Shown: one piece after another, positions 63,978-64,000 of the stretch
Layout: each line of letters opens with the position of its first letter
Position numbering within the stretch: the first letter of the stretch is position 1
From: Bacillota bacterium
Lineage (GTDB): Bacteria; Bacillota; Clostridia; Peptostreptococcales; Anaerovoracaceae
Assembly: GCA_019420525.1 (NCBI GenBank)
Contig: JAHZHA010000023.1
Coordinates: 1 to 64,000, forward strand
Direction of reading: 5' to 3'
Length of the DNA stretch: 64,000 nucleotides
Translations under genes and position numbers: made by a program
Notes under the pieces: generated by a model
What the model saw: only the letters and a program-made list of their open reading frames with translations
Database searches by the model: none
What the model was told of the DNA's origin: nothing

Positions 63978-64000
63978 ATAAGATCGAATTTCTGCTGTTA

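Overview
The window looks like a chromosomal segment of a spore-forming Firmicute of class Clostridia. The supporting signs are a SCIFF peptide with its radical SAM maturase, the full spoIIIA operon, HemZ, pyruvate phosphate dikinase, RNase J, the mltG-trmR-trhP cluster, an Ile T-box, and strong AGGAGG ribosome sites with frequent TTG and GTG starts. Gene content suggests a relative of the Anaerovoracaceae (Eubacteriales Family XIII), but that is only an impression. Most of the window is ordinary core genome, densely packed and almost all on the + strand. No rRNA, tRNA or CRISPR array was seen.

Layout. 1-4.5 kb: TIGR04086 membrane protein, scfA, scfB, secD, secF. 4.8-20 kb: relA, an MBL hydrolase, hemZ, hisS, aspS, nadD, a fused yqeK-rsfS, leuS, RNase J, pepP and efp. 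20-25.2 kb: rlmA on the minus strand, a CDF transporter, mltG, trmR and trhP. 25.25-25.9 kb: an apparently non-coding, structured transcript with its own promoter and a strong terminator. 25.9-32.9 kb: spoIIIAA to spoIIIAH with a very short spoIIIAF, then gls24, nusB and a Kae1-like gene. 32.9-34.2 kb: hom on the minus strand. 34.5-39.7 kb: a sporulation polysaccharide deacetylase gene cut in two by an inserted element, with a translationally coupled SSB-like gene downstream. 39.8-52.9 kb: ppdK, an orphan GHKL kinase, panE, yitT, an MBL protein, DUF5685 with a J-domain protein, a Sfp-type transferase, recX, mrp and an EF-hand lipoprotein. 53-62.2 kb: T-box and ileS, rlmN, a P-loop protein, a radical SAM protein, ilvC and ilvB. 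62.3-64 kb: a very cysteine-rich protein on the minus strand and a small conserved-looking protein.

The main discovery is the element at 35009-38704. The deacetylase reading frame stops being deacetylase after residue 174 (WSVD) and resumes 3,692 bp later, in the same frame, at SLDWKD. The two junctions share the core TGAT. The element ends next to the core are inverted repeats (17 of 21 positions match), which would form a palindromic attP in an excised circle. Next to the left end is a large serine recombinase. Upstream of it lie a coupled 72-codon ORF and a sequence that closely fits a mother-cell sigma-E promoter (GCATATT, 14 bp, CGTACAAT). This is the architecture of the skin (sigK intervening) elements. 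The interrupted gene here is a deacetylase, and the cargo is metabolic: threonine ammonia-lyase (ilvA) and the enamine deaminase RidA, from a separate vegetative-type promoter. The inferred model is that the element excises in the sporulating mother cell, restores a 276-residue deacetylase, reconnects the SSB-like gene and discards ilvA-ridA, while the forespore keeps the intact element.

The rest fits a spore-forming anaerobe: translation and tRNA-modification genes in long operons, the SpoIIIA channel, and branched-chain amino acid genes (ilvC, ilvB, T-box ileS) that would work with the element-borne ilvA.
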